A DNA stretch of 64,000 nucleotides from NCBI RefSeq assembly GCF_021134715.1, contig NC_060026.1, positions 4,898,001-4,962,000 of the forward strand, read 5' to 3'. The stretch comes from Daphnia pulex (lineage: Eukaryota; Arthropoda; Branchiopoda; Diplostraca; Daphniidae). Every line of letters starts with the position of its first letter. The first letter of the stretch is position 1. The position numbers and the translations under genes were made by a program. Shown here piece after piece: positions 1-11,711 of the stretch. The notes beneath the pieces were generated by a model. It was not told where the DNA came from. It saw only the letters and a list, made by a program, of their open reading frames with translations, and made no database searches.

Positions 1-60
1 AAAGCTCAAATGAAATCAATTTCTGGCCTCATTGATTAATAATTTTATATGATTAAGAAC

Positions 61-205
61 GAAAAAACCCAATTTTTACTATACCCCCGAGAGGCGAGGG
101 GCCTCCCATACTAGCATACCTTGCGGGGTATCTTGGGACCCTTTACTGAACACCCGCCGGTCTTGGGGATAGCCGAGAGTGTACCTTTAATATTATATCG
201 TAGTT
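61..205 (+). repeat. Partial foldback/MITE copy (family seen again at 54102-54351)
   Basis: This stretch matches the complete element at 54102-54351. It carries the same terminal motif near 165-203 (GATAGCCGAGAGTGTACC then an ATTATATCGT end), the same TTGGGACCCTTTACT core, and, in inverted orientation, the CTATACCCCCGAGAGGCGAG segment. The left terminal repeat is missing, so the copy is truncated or diverged. Seen directly by comparison of the two places. Confidence 0.7.
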
Positions 206-3040
206 TAACGTTCTTATTGGGCAAGTATAAAGAATATATGATTGAAAGTGAGTGACCTAAGTATTATTATATTTACGCACCTGTCATCAGTTGTAACTTA
301 CGCGTTTTCTAGAACTGCGTAGTTAGGCGCCAACTACGTGGCAATAGAAACGTTTGGGTATAAAACATGATGATAACGAGTTAGTTGTGCCATTGTTGTT
401 GTATTGCCATTCAAGAGACGAGTTGCTGTTGATTGCTCTTCTTCTTTTGTTGTCATTTCACACTTCCTTAAAAACCAACGCACTATTCTACTTGTGGGAA
501 ATTGCCTCCTGGCAGTTCACTTTAAATTATTAGAAGTGTAGAGTTCTTCCTAAAATATATGTGAATGTAATTTATTTGGCTTAATTAAAAATTCTTGGAC
601 AGTCAAACACCAATCCTGGGTTCATGATGAAAGAGTCATCCAATCCCGCACATACATAATCTTCAAGGCTGAAGAAGGCCGTAACATTGTTACCTGGAAT
701 TTTGGAGATTATGAAAGGGAAGCTAACAGAAAGTTTTCTGATCAATCCACGTATAGAAAACTCTCAAAAGGAATTCACTGAAAAATTAACAAACTTAAAG
801 CAAAGAACTTGTAGTATCTCAGAAAATATATGCGTCCTTCACCTAATTACCCCCACTGAAGACATATCTGTGACCGTCCCTTTACTCTTTTTTTACAAAA
901 AATCCATAAAACATGGAAGCGACAAGTAAGAAATTTTCTGGTAGCCCCAATGTAGCCACTTTCACATCAATTACTTTTTGAATAAATATAACAGAATAAA
1001 GAAGCCATCTACTCAAATTCATCCCTGGCTAAGGGATGCTGTATCTCAGTATATTTTACTGCTACGTGTATTACACAACACAACAATGAAACTTTCTTCA
1101 CTGCTTCCTTACGGGATCTCTCGATGCAAAAAGTAGTTGGTGGAAATGAGAGAAGCACACCAGATTTTATACACGAGTTGAAGTGAGTCCGCATTGTGTC
1201 AGGATTGTATTATACCATTCAAGATAAATGTTTTATTGTATACAAGGTGATACAAGGTGCATCTCTATTATTAAGCAATCTCTAAATTACAATTAGTCAG
1301 ATTGTTCTAATCACTATGCCTGATGGTGGCTTACTAAGCTATGCCTCTCTAACTACTATACTAACAACTGATGTTGGGCTAGTAATAAGCTTTTTTTACT
1401 TGATTGTCTCTTTAACACGTCAAGCGAATGTAATTTTTAAATAAACAAATAGTTACTCCATTTCAACATTATTCGCGTTCTCGATCAAAACACGTGTCTA
1501 TTACATTTCTTTATGTCATCATCGTAGTTTGACTGACAAGTGCCTGGGGAGTTAAATCAATAAATTTCCGCAGAATGGGTAAAGGGGTGGCTGAAGGGTC
1601 TTATCCACAGCTTTTTAGTTTGCTGCTTATGATGTACCTCTATAGAGGGTTACAAGTTAAACATCGTTTTTGAATGCCAACAACTTGGAAGCGGAAGAAG
1701 AAACTAAAAAAATCAGATGTAATTAAGTTTTTTAACAAATCTTGAAATAAATTTCTCTAGAGAAGAAAATTAATGTTTATCTTCTGTTAGCAAACGTGTT
1801 TGGAACTTCTTATTTTGGTGCACACTGGCTTGGCTTATGTAAGTCTAGTTGTTGCAGAGGCACAGCTATCCAACTTCATAGATTCATTAATTCAATTCAT
1901 AGAACAATGCAACTGTTAAAAATTTGAAGATATGCCATTTCTTCTTTCTGACTTTTGTATATAAAACATGATTAAAGGACAACTAATAAAAAATGTAAAA
2001 AAGAGGAAGGCAAACGTCAAGCTCATCACAGGCGTTTTTGCTCGTATTATTATATTCTTCTATGCGACTATTTGTAATGGCAATCAGGACAACAAACGTT
2101 ATAACCATCATCGTATACTTTTTGTACCGGCACGTTTGATAGAATAGTGGTTGATTGCGAGCCCGAAGGGCGAAGCTAATAATTGCATACGCAGAAAAAA
2201 AAGCCATGTCACTTTGTATGTCTGTATGTATGTAACGCTCCATAGCTCGTGCGTTTTACGACAGATTTTAGACTTTTTGGTCTTAAAAATTAAACAAAAA
2301 CTATTCGGTGCGACCAGAACAAAAAAATTCCATTAACTTAATTAGTTTTCCCGTAATTAACGAAAAACTGTTAAAATAATTGTTTTACGACTAGTGGCAT
2401 CTGGCGGTGGCGACTACAACTTTTTCACCTTAGGTTTAAATTCCAGTTTCCACTATATGTGTAAGCTTGTCATTTACTGAACGTGTTAAGTTTGGCGCAA
2501 TCTTTGATGACCCAACCATGACGCAACAACCAGATTTGTATTTAAGTTTTGCAGTTTTTAAACTAAAAGATGGTTATTTTTAAATTCAATTATTGAACTT
2601 TATATGTTAAAATAGGAAAATATGAGTTGAGCAAACTAAACGTAAATGACTTGCAAGGATATTGAACTGTGACGGAAAAATCTCGTTTTAAGACCAGAAA
2701 GTCTGTGAAGGAAAGTTTCCCGATAGGGATTCTAATCGCCAAACGACTTATTTCCTGACCCAACCCAACCCAACCCACACCAACAGATGGCGTTGTTCCT
2801 CTCAGTGAGATAGGAAAGTTGTTTATTTCATTAATGTCTTATACGTTTTTTTTCTTAGAGTTAAACAATTAGGAAATTATGATCATCTTGTGCAAGACAA
2901 GGTTTTACATGGAGCCGTCGCATTTAGATTTTTATATTGCGACGAAATCATAATTATAAACTCGAATTTGTGTTTTCGTGTTTTATTAAACTGCCGTTAG
3001 ATGGTTCTGAGTTCTGACGCATTGCTATAAGGCCGTGCTA
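206..3040. other. No recognisable gene
   Basis: AT-rich sequence with only short scattered ORFs (the longest about 86 codons), no domain motifs and no convincing exon chain. A small patch near 2150-2230 (around GCCCGAAGGGCGAAG) is more GC-rich and looks repeat-derived, but no second copy was found here. Confidence 0.5.
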
Positions 3041-3042
3041 TA

Positions 3043-3324
3043 CAGTCATCCGTGAAAGTTTCTTGAACAGGCAAATGGCTCTCTATGTTTTAAGTTTAAT
3101 TTGACGGAAGGGATACTACGGTGCCTACCGTACCCCCAGTATTTTGCGCCTTTTTCTCTTTTTCTCTTTTTCTTTCGTAGGTAAGGAAGAGAAGAATATA
3201 AAGAAAAAGAGAAAAGGGCGTAAAATATGGGGGGTACGGTAGGCACCGTAGTATCCCTTCCGTCAAATTAAACTTAAAACATAGAGAGCCATTTGCCTGT
3301 TCAAGAAACTTTCACGGATGACTG
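3043..3324. mobile_element. Mariner/Tc1-like MITE with about 120-bp inverted repeats
   Basis: The ends are near-perfect inverted repeats of about 120 bp, starting CAGTCATCCGTGAAAGTT on the left and reading the same on the opposite strand from 3324. A TA dinucleotide flanks each side (3041-3042 and 3325-3326), the target duplication of Tc1/mariner elements. Only a short pyrimidine/purine-rich spacer lies between the arms, with no transposase ORF, so it would depend on an enzyme from elsewhere. The high arm identity suggests recent activity (inference). Confidence 0.85.
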
Positions 3325-3388
3325 TATAAACACAGCCAATTATCTAGTCAACTCGGTCTACTGTTTCTGTTTAACTGTTTTCCATTTG

Positions 3389-4333
3389 GGGCGTCCCTAA
3401 ACTGCGAAAGCGAAACGCGAAACGCGAAACGCCTAAAATGCGAAACAGCTGTGCGAAACGGACCAAAATTTTGGGACCGTTTCGCGGGACCAAATGCCGG
3501 AGGGCATACTAAAGAGCGAAACATCTTGCGAAAAAAAAGTTTTCCTTTTCCCACAGAGGTCCAAATTGACGGAGATTGCCGCCATTTTTCATTGTCTCCC
3601 GCTATGATGAGGCTTTAAAGGAGGAAGGGGGGCAATCAAATTCGATTTCTTCGCCACTACCCCTGTATGTTTTAATGCGCATCTTATGATTAAACAAATA
3701 AAAGACATAGAGCAGCACGGTATGGTGATATTTATATTTGTAAATAATAATATATTAGATAATGGCACAGGGATTACTATACATTACATTAAATTATTTA
3801 AATCAACTAGTAGGCTACGTGCACAAAGAAAAATCGGCCATCACGACAAAAATCGGCCATGAGTGTCAATCAAGCTAAAAATCAAAGCTCCCATGTTCCA
3901 AATCAAGCTAAAATTTAATCGGCTAAAACTTTCCTTAAAATTAAGAATGTTAATGAGTAATGACTGATACATGAATTTAATTTCCCATTAATTTTTTTAT
4001 ACCAATCTTTTAATTAAAAACACCTATTGCATTCAAGGTATTCCGTATTCATGGTCAACACACAAATAGACCGGCCATATAAGGTGCACGACTGCACGAA
4101 ACTCGAAGTCTCGAAACATTTAAACTCTAACAATTTGTTTGTTGAGTCCATTGTCGTCTGCTACCAAGACGTTTACACTGCGACGTTTCGCACACACCGA
4201 TTTCGCAGTTTAGTACGGACCCAAAGACTAAAATGCGAAACAGGGTCCCAACTTTTGGGTCCGTTTCGCACAGCTGTTTCGCATTTTAGGCGTTTCGCGT
4301 TTCGCGTTTCGCTTTCGCAGTTTAGGGACGCCC
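3389..4333. mobile_element. 945-bp TIR element with 9-bp target duplication (Mutator-like MITE)
   Basis: Left and right ends are inverted repeats of roughly 90 bp beginning GGGCGTCCCTAAACTGCG and rich in repeated GCGAAAC motifs. The 9-bp word TTCCATTTG occurs directly on both sides (3380-3388 and 4334-4342). Nine-base duplications and long TIRs are typical of Mutator-like elements. The right end contains a further internal palindrome (about 4230-4290). No transposase is encoded; the ORF at 4027-4383 simply reads through the right arm. A MULE transposase relic sits at 63244-64000 of this window, but a link between the two is only conjecture. Confidence 0.82.
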
Positions 4334-4394
4334 TTCCATTTGCACTTTGTAGTCTTCATTCGAAAGCGTTCGAAAGTAAATGAATAATTCTCTT

Positions 4395-5255
4395 CCATCA
4401 ACCAGCGGCCATCTATGGTAGACTCAGGTAAAAATCTATGGTAGATCCTCAGGTAAAATTAATTAACTAATTCAATTCCACATTGGTTAAAGAAAAGGGA
4501 ACTGAAGCCTGCGAAGCCTGCCTTAATATTCTCTTTGCTCGCATTTTTTTTAACCATCTGCACTGTTGTTGTCTGCTGTTTGATGTCTGCTGTTTGATTT
4601 ATCGATAGTATTTTGTGTTGCAGAATAAAATTACAGAAATGACCAACAACAGTGAAGAACAACAGACCTCATCTTCCGGGAGACCATCATAGAGGAGACC
4701 ATCATAGAGGTGGTAATTCAAGTCCACCAACTCCAGAGGCAAAGGTTGAATCTGATGCTCCCCTTGCTGTGATCACCACTCAGCCAGCACAGCCAATGCC
4801 TGAACACGATGACAGCATTACTGTGGTCATGTGGGAAGCCACCGTTACTGGTCCATCAACCAGCAGCCATCAATGGTAGATCCTCAGGTAATTAATTAAC
4901 TAATTCAATTCCACATTGGTTAAAGAAAAGGGGGACTGTTCTTGAAGCCTGCCTTCATATTCTCTTTGCTCACATTTTTTTTTAACCATCTACACTGTTG
5001 TTGAATGCTGTTTGATTTATCGATAGTATTTTGTGTTGCAGAATAAAATTACAGAAATGACCAACAACAGTGAAGAACAACAGACCTCATCTTCCACCGA
5101 GGAGATCATCACAGAGGTGGTAATTCAGCCACCAACTACAGAGGCCAAGGTTGAATCTGATGCTCCCCCTGCTGTGATCACCACTCAGCCAGCACAGCCA
5201 ATGCCTGAACACGAAGACAGCATTGCTGTGGTCATGTGGGAAGCCACCGTTACCG
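4395..5255 (+). repeat. Tandem duplication of first coding segment of the exuperantia-like gene
   Basis: Unit 1 (4395-4852) and unit 2 (4853 to about 5255) share the same order: a CCATCAACCAGC start, a 5'-UTR intron donor after GATCCTCAG, an intron with matching sequence, the acceptor TTGTGTTGCAG, then the start codon and N-terminal coding sequence. Unit 1 has a small rearrangement after codon 13 (near 4678) that creates an early stop; unit 2 keeps the reading frame up to 5257. The units differ by several small indels, so the duplication is not brand new. Confidence 0.85.
4639..4852 (+). pseudogene. Upstream, broken copy of exuperantia-like first coding exon
   Basis: The start codon at 4639 begins the same MTNNSEEQQTSSS peptide as the downstream copy at 5057. 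A short repeat of the GAGACCATCATAGAG motif inserted near 4675-4710 throws it into a stop. The rest of the exon (sequence corresponding to AKVESDAP and QPAQPMPEH) is still recognisable in another frame up to the junction with the second unit. Confidence 0.75.
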
Positions 5256-6564
5256 GTTGACGCCTCATCGACGAGATGGTCAACCTGGGATCATTCTACG
5301 TGGCACAGGAAGAGAAAGCAGAAGGGCACAATTTCAACGAGTACGTCATGGATCATTCTACGTGGCACAGGAAGAGAAAGCAGAAGGGCACGATTTCAAC
5401 AAGTACGTCATGCCGTATGGCAAGCTACCGCTGAATGTAATTCGCAACTACAATCTTTGCGGGTCGTTACCGCATGCTCAAGGAGATCCACAACAACAGA
5501 ATGCTCAAGTCCAAGAGCAAGGTGGCCGCCTGCAATGATTTCGCCTCGTGGCTCAACAAGCTCCAAAAAGATAATTTCACCGACAAGAAAATTGTCTTAG
5601 TCTTCTTTGAACCACGCCACTCCCAAGATCCTTCAGCTCTTCCAGGTATATCGCCATTTAGTTTCTATTTTTAGACTCGTTTCTAACTTTCAGTTTGTTT
5701 TAGGCTTTGGAACGTTACCGTCTTCTTGATGATGTCAACAAGATTTTGCTTGGATGTGTTAATGGCTGGGATCTGCTCCGTCAATAGGTAAAAACTGAAA
5801 TAGTAACACGTGAATTGGTTAGATTTTCTAACGTTTCAATCGAAATTAGGTGCATGATTTGAAGGATGAACATCGCATGGTCCTTAAAGCTTTGGCTGAT
5901 CACCACCTTGGAGTCGACACACCTTTGGAGAGCGCTGTTCAACGTGCTCAATCAAGCACTTCACAAGATCCTTCGCAAGGTGCATGGCGGCCGCATCAAC
6001 ACTAGGGTACTTAAGGAGAACCTCATCAGTTGCGATCATTTGCTCGAACAAGTCAAGAAGATCAAAGAAGAATTGACTAAGGAGGCTCAATGGAGACCTG
6101 TATTCGCTGACATGTTTCGTCAAGGTATCAAGCCTCGCCGGCGAGCTGGATTCCTCCGCGATATGCTCGTCGAGTCGGGCATCACCTATGCAGGCCTTAC
6201 GGAAACATTCAAGGTGAGTTTGTTTTCTTATTTTCAATTCTTAACCGGATAATTGAAATTTCTTTTGCAGGACAAGAAAGATGACGGTGTGGTCGAGGTC
6301 ATCAAAGAGAACATCAAAGGCAAGAATGAAGCCGACGTGGAGGAAGTCAGCAAGCTGCTGAATCAACACCTTGCGCAGCCAGACAAGCCCGTCCGACGCG
6401 GTAGCGGCCGTCGAGCACCCCGCACTCGTTCCCTTTGCACTGCCACGGACTTGGAGAAGCAGCAGCCTGCGTCCAAGATCGAGCCCGAGGAAAACAACAA
6501 CGACCTTGTCAAAGTGATTATGGATGTTATTCCCAGCACTCCTGCGGTCCTGTCCGAAGTTTAA
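5057..6564 (+). pseudogene. exu: Exuperantia-like gene, decayed (exu pseudogene)
   Basis: Exuperantia is an arthropod RNA-binding maternal factor with an exonuclease-like fold and a SAM-like domain; in flies it localises bicoid mRNA. Here conserved blocks survive in order: RRLIDEMV (with one Arg replaced by a stop), YVMPYGKL, YRMLKEIHNNRMLKSKS, IVLVFFEP, KILQLFQ, ALERYRLLDDV, WRPVFADMF and the C-terminal helix region. Coding blocks are about 5057-5645, 5704-5787, 5850-6213 and 6271-6564, with GT-AG borders. Lesions: TGA at 5258-5260 (fits CGA to TGA); a 62-bp tandem duplication (5288-5349/5350-5411) shifting the frame; frameshifts near 5465, 5612-5622 and 5960-6005; TAG at 5785-5787. Introns are retained, so it arose by DNA duplication or is a decayed original, not a retrocopy. 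A functional copy would have to lie elsewhere. Confidence 0.8.
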
Positions 6565-7343
6565 AAAGTCCCTCTCTCCTCGACTCGCCTGAAATTACTT
6601 ACTGCCTCCCGCCCCACTTCCCTTTTGTTTTTCACTTAACTTGTCTCGTTTTTTTGAAATTTTGATCTTTTTTTAAGTTTACAAGTCTTTCACGAAACAA
6701 ACTTGCTTGTCGCTTTTAGTTATGCTTTTCTTCTTACCAGAGATAATAACACTTGCAAAATTTATAAATATACCAGGGAGCTTTTTGGTAATTGTACTAG
6801 TCTTCTACTAAAATCAATCCAGGGTGTATGTGTGCGATGAAATTGTCTCTGCAGTGCCTTTGCAGTGCCTTTCATACTTGTGAGTTGATCTCATGGAATG
6901 GAATACAAAATACTCTGAGGAAATTTATTGTCTTTTTTTTATTTTCTTCTCAAAAAAATTCGTATTCTTCATCTCTTATGCAACTATCGAACATTTCTTT
7001 TAAGTAGGGATTCTCTAAGGCGGCGGCGACTCTTTCCTTATCGTTGATTTGTTTATTGACTGGATGGGAATAAGAATATTTTATGAAAGCTTTTTTGAAC
7101 ATTTAAATATGGTATTAGGACTTAGGCCTACTCTCTTCTTCTGTGCTGTGTTTACCCTCTGCAATAACTATGTCCAATTTGATCCTTTCCACCACATTTT
7201 TCTGAATCTTGCCTCTCAGGCAGAGGCCAATAAGGCTGGCAAGTCGCAAGTGAACAATGAGGAACTGTAGGATTGAAATCTATTCTAACCAAGTAACCGT
7301 ATTCCTCAAATGGTTGTATGATTGTATTTTATATTACAATAAA
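6565..7343 (+). other. 3' region of exuperantia-like locus with possible extra terminal exon
   Basis: AT-rich sequence after the 6562-6564 stop. A polypyrimidine/CAG acceptor at about 7215-7219 is followed by a short open segment ending EEL and a stop at 7268-7270, which could be an alternative last exon. The first AATAAA signal is at 7338-7343. No homology recognised for the extra exon. Confidence 0.35.
7338..7343 (+). promoter_or_regulatory. Poly(A) signal AATAAA (exuperantia-like locus)
   Basis: First canonical AATAAA downstream of the exuperantia-like coding relic and of the possible terminal exon ending at 7270. It is followed by T/G-rich sequence. Confidence 0.45.
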
Positions 7344-7682
7344 TGATTGTATGTATATGGTCAAATTGTTGGACCATTCCTATCGGGAAACTCGCGCGCG
7401 CAGCAAGGGATCGGATTGTGAATTGTGAATAAGTCCGACTTAATCGTAGGCCCTGAATTTGTCATTTAAGACAGTTTTCAACTGGCTTACGGACTATCCC
7501 TTCGCGGCGAGCTGATAAGCTTGCTTTTCTATCTTAGAATTTTCGGTCGCAAAAAGAATATCTGGCAATGTTGCTAACCAGACGACTGTAGCAGACGAAG
7601 AAGTGGTGTGCTTCAAACTTCAAAAAAGTGTATGTATTTCGCTGCTACAAACGGCGGCGGCGCACCATATTTTATCAGCAAA

Positions 7683-8229
7683 ATGAATATGTCTGGGAAA
7701 AAAACGAACACTTCTGGATCTGATGGATTTCAAAGACTTAATTTCCTATATCAGGTATACTTTTCTGATACAGTTTCATAAAATAAAATTTTAATTTGTA
7801 AATTTCCTTCTAATCAGGCATCGATTGTGGCCTTGAATGCAGTTCCTCACTGTCCACAGATTACTTCGGTATTTGGCAAGAATATGATTAGCATCGGAAA
7901 AAAACTTCAACTAAAACTGTAATAATTACATTTAGTGACATCCTTGCTTATTAGATAAACTGATGAACATGTACTTACTTTCACTATTTTCGATCAGGGA
8001 CCACTCTGTAAAACGAACAATATGTAAAGGATGTAAAGTTCTATTGATTCCAGGGAAATCAGTAGAAGTAAAAATAAAACCAATTCCTGCTTCCAGAAAA
8101 AGAAAAAGTCGGCGTGGAAATCAGAGGAAAATTCAGGAATGGAAATGTATGCTCTGTAGCTGTGTTAAACAGTTTGTTTTGAATCCTGGATACTCACTGT
8201 GGGCCGAGCAGAATATGGATTCCACATAA
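7683..8229 (+). CDS. RPP21: RNase P/MRP subunit Rpp21 (Rpr2 family)
   Basis: Three exons (7683-7754, 7818-7918, 7998-8229) with GT-AG introns give a 134-residue protein, close to the family's usual size (human about 154). Rpp21 is a zinc-binding protein subunit of nuclear RNase P that helps mature the 5' ends of tRNAs. Seen here: the family's N-terminal FQRLNFLYQA helix, the HSVKRTICKGC block, the second Cys motif CMLC, and the C-terminal FVLNPGYSLWAE block. The four zinc-ligand cysteines are the CKGC pair and the CMLC pair. The basic segment between them (RKRKSRRGNQRK) fits RNA binding. The start follows a GC-rich stretch and gives the expected N-terminus. The unit ends with AATAAA at 8375. 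Confidence 0.93.
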
Positions 8230-8374
8230 TAATTTAAAAAAAAAGGATAAATTATAAAAAGAAAATTCTATTGAAAAAGAATTTCCCCCACTCAGAAGTT
8301 GTTATGTGTGTCTGTGTGATACAAATCTCATGTTAAGAATGCAAGTCACATTCTAGAACTGACCTGCTGTCTTG

Positions 8375-8380
8375 AATAAA
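8375..8380 (+). promoter_or_regulatory. Poly(A) signal AATAAA (RPP21)
   Basis: Canonical signal about 145 bases after the RPP21 stop codon and the first one downstream in sense orientation. Confidence 0.6.
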
Positions 8381-8399
8381 AAGATTATTTTACTATGTT

Positions 8400-10925
8400 A
8401 GCCTCAATCTATCGTTTTATAACTACAATTTATTTACAATCAATATTTACACATTTTGGATGCATTTAACTTCTGTAAACCAAAAATATGAAAAAGGATT
8501 ATACTCTTTCATTCACGAGGAAATTCAAATGGATATGTTCCTTTAGCTCTCAACCCTCTCATCCACGAGAAATCGTTAAACGGAGATTTTCCTTTAGTTG
8601 TGTAGCTCCCAGTCGGATGTTCGACGTACGTACCTGCTATACGACCTACTTGAAGTTCAACACGTCTTGAGATTGCGCAGCAAATTCAAACTTGTAGATT
8701 TTGGATGTGTCAGATCTGATTGGGTTCAAATTCCAGCTCTTTCAGATCCTTCACATGACAGAAAGGAATGTAAGGGAAAGACAGTATTGTTGGGAGCCAC
8801 ATGTGAGCTGGTGCACTGTATCGCCTTTGCACCCGTACAATTATTATTAAATTAAAGATATTATTACATTTTTTATTTGAAAGAAAAATTCCAATTCTTT
8901 ACCAGACGTGAACTTCAACATCCTCGCCAGAAATTGCTTTAGAGTAAAAATGCCCTTGATGACTTCAACGAATGACGAAATCATGTTGTTGACGATTTTA
9001 GTTACGCAGGCGCTGCTGGTCAAACTAGCAAATTGATAAACCCATAGTTAAATAAGTAGCCAACGAAACCGCTGTAGAGTCGGTGGCAGTGGTATCCTCT
9101 TGTGAAAGAGTTCATGTATATCATCATTGTGAAAGATGTTATCGAATAATTGCGCCTTTTCTTCTTGGCTTCATTACATCGCCACCCGGGAACACAATTC
9201 CACGGCGTATTTGGCCCAGGCCGACCGAAAAGAAATGCACAACGCAAACCCAACTGGAGTAAAGATGTCAGTGTTATCCACCAAAACTCTTTGCGGCAAT
9301 CCCAGAGCAAAGATTCGAGAAAGTTAAACAAAAAGTAAGTTTCCATTTAGAATAAATTGAAACAAAAGTTGAGGTGTATTTTGATTACGTAAGGGCTTCC
9401 GGAAAGTTTTCCAACCGGCAATATTCCGCCATTATATTGCGATTGCACCACTAGAAGAAGAAATGTTTTTGCTCTTTTATTGATTTTTAAAAAACTAAGT
9501 GATTAAGATGAAGTCGACATGATAAATGTTTTGAAAGGGAGTAGTACCGTGAGATCAACTTGATGTCGTTCGCGGACTAACATTGCAGCAATCTCGCGAG
9601 TCGTCCTCAGCTTTCATATCAGCTGGTAAGGTTCACCCGACTAGGCCGCCCGACTTCCAGCCGGTCCAGCCGCCAGGGTCTTTGCCCGCAGAAGTCCAGT
9701 TGTGACGATTCGCCGAATGAAATTGAGTCAAGTTATTAATGACAGTTTCTTCGAAAAGCATCGCAATCTTGGTAACAAGCCTTATTCCTTAGAATAGAAT
9801 GCGTAGACTGTTGGTAGAAGAAGCCAGGATGTTGAGTCTGGATTGCCGGAAGTACTATAACTCACTCGCATGCATCATCCTCAAATAAAATGCCGACCGT
9901 CGAAAATCTAAACAAAAGAATTCATACAAATATAATTAAAAATCATTTTTTTTTAACAAAAGCGTTATTTTAATTATACTGGGCACCCAACCAGGCGTGG
10001 TGTTCGAATTTCCTCAAAGGGTTCCAATCTTCCCGATTCACAGCCCAAAAAAAATCCATGGGCATGACTCCTGAAATGGGCGATAGCTTCGCTATAGGAA
10101 GATTGAGCAAGAACGAGAGCCGCCAGACTTTGAAACCGATGTAGCCTATGCAATCTTCACTTCAGTGACATTGGCATCTATAATACGAAGCTCTAGTAAA
10201 TGCGCCATTGTAACATACTGCTTATAAGTTCGTGGTAAAATCCGATTTTAAACTTATGTCTCACAAACAGGTTGACGCCGTGATTTTTATTTGTATGTCA
10301 TGTTCAATTAGTCGCGGTGGGAGCGAACAGCAACGGCCCGCGATGAGAAATGATTATTGTGCGCTTTGGCTTAGTTCATAAAATGCGTTCTCTAACCTGT
10401 TTCGTAGTATAATGTATGCAGTATTTAAAATAAAGTTATACCTCAAGGTACATCCCTGTAGATAGCGCTAGATGATCGTTACGGCAAGGAAGGACAAAGA
10501 GCGCTTTTGACTGAATGATTTAGCCTACCGAGTTGTTTGGATTTGCATGTTTAGTTTTCCATGCAGGATCGCCCCACTCCAAATCATAGAAGGGAACCAA
10601 GACACCTAGAATCTGATTCAGGAGTTTGGCCATCCATTTTATTTTCAAGATGCCTTTAGGAATGTATCATTCATATGACGTTCTCGAAACAGCCAAACAG
10701 GTTCGGACAAATGACAAACCCTTATCCTTATGGACTAATTTCTTGGCCGTGGCTCTATCATCCTCTCTATATACCATGCCGACAGCGCCGACAGTACGAC
10801 ATGTTTGCTAATGCTATCCCTATCCGCCACCGCTTTAGGCAACAGACAGTTGCTCAGATGAGTGGCCGTGAATATAGTAGGCCAAGTTTGAGCAAATCAA
10901 TTCTTTGAAAATAATTCACTGTCAG
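8400..10925. other. No confident gene between RPP21 and PTRH2
   Basis: Several ORFs of 60-110 codons occur on both strands (for example 8598-8855 plus, 9020-9346 minus, 10675-10908 plus). None shows a recognised domain or an exon chain. The 8598-8855 frame has a protein-like composition and could be part of an unrecognised small gene. Distal promoter sequence for PTRH2 presumably lies at the right end. Confidence 0.4.
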
Positions 10926-10986
10926 TGTAAGTGTCTGTGTGTGTCAGTGGAAAAACAAAATTTTGTGTTTTATTCTGGATTTCAGG

Positions 10987-11647
10987 ATGGCTGCATTCAC
11001 AGACTTTATTAGTCCGTCATTTGTGGTTGGATTATCTTGTGGAATCATATCATCAGCATTGCTTTACAAATTGATGAACAGCACAAGCCCAGGATACATA
11101 GTAAGAATTGAGTATTAATTTTGAGAGGGTAATTCAAAAACAAAAATTTTACTATTGCATTTTTTTGGTTTTTAGGACGAGGAATTATCATATGGAGATG
11201 CAGTCAACAACAGTGGAAAAACATACAAATTAGTCCTTGTTGTTCGAAATGATCTAAAAATGGGGAAAGGAAAAATTGCTGCCCAGGTTTCTTGTCTCTA
11301 GTTGTGTAATTTATTTACATGTTATTATAACTTATTTAAAAAAAATTACTTCCATAATGCAGTGTTCACATGCTGCAGTTGCAGCTTACAAGCAAATGAA
11401 ACAAAAAGATCAAGAAATTTTGAAACACTGGGAAAACCTTGGCCAACCTAAAGTTGTGGTTAAAGTTGATTCAGAGGAGGAGCTGCTGTCAATTGCAGCA
11501 AATTCAAGAAGTAAGGGTCTCCCAACGACTGTTGTAAGAGATGCTGGAAGAACTCAAATTGCACCAGGGTCAAAGACTGTATTAGGTGTTGGACCAGCTT
11601 CCTCAGAAATGGTTGATCAAGTAACAAATCATCTAAAACTTCTTTAA
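10987..11647 (+). CDS. PTRH2: Peptidyl-tRNA hydrolase 2 (PTRH2/Bit1)
   Basis: Exons 10987-11100, 11176-11286 and 11363-11647, all phase 0, encode 169 residues; human PTRH2 has 179. The enzyme cleaves peptidyl-tRNA that drops off the ribosome; in animals it is anchored at mitochondria and linked to anoikis. The N-terminus carries the hydrophobic anchor (about residues 10-30). The catalytic core shows the family motifs [20 protein letters not shown] (about 58-77), [31 protein letters not shown] and the C-terminal VTNHLKLL. The start sits directly after a likely 5'-UTR intron acceptor (TTTCAG at 10981-10985). A poly(A) signal follows at 11712. Confidence 0.96.
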
Positions 11648-11711
11648 AGTTGTTTTATGGGTTCTGTATACTGGGATCTATAATGTGCTTTCCTTCAAAG
11701 ATTGCTTCTGG

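Noticed and set aside
4027..4383. 118-codon ORF
   Set aside because: Its second half is simply the GCGAAAC-rich right terminal repeat of the MITE read as protein.
9020..9346. 108-codon minus-strand ORF
   Set aside because: Plus-strand ORFs of similar quality overlap, with no domain or exon chain.
10675..10908. Small Tyr/Pro-rich protein upstream of PTRH2
   Set aside because: Two overlapping frames are open, no homology is recognised, and it lies where the PTRH2 5' region is expected. Left uncalled.
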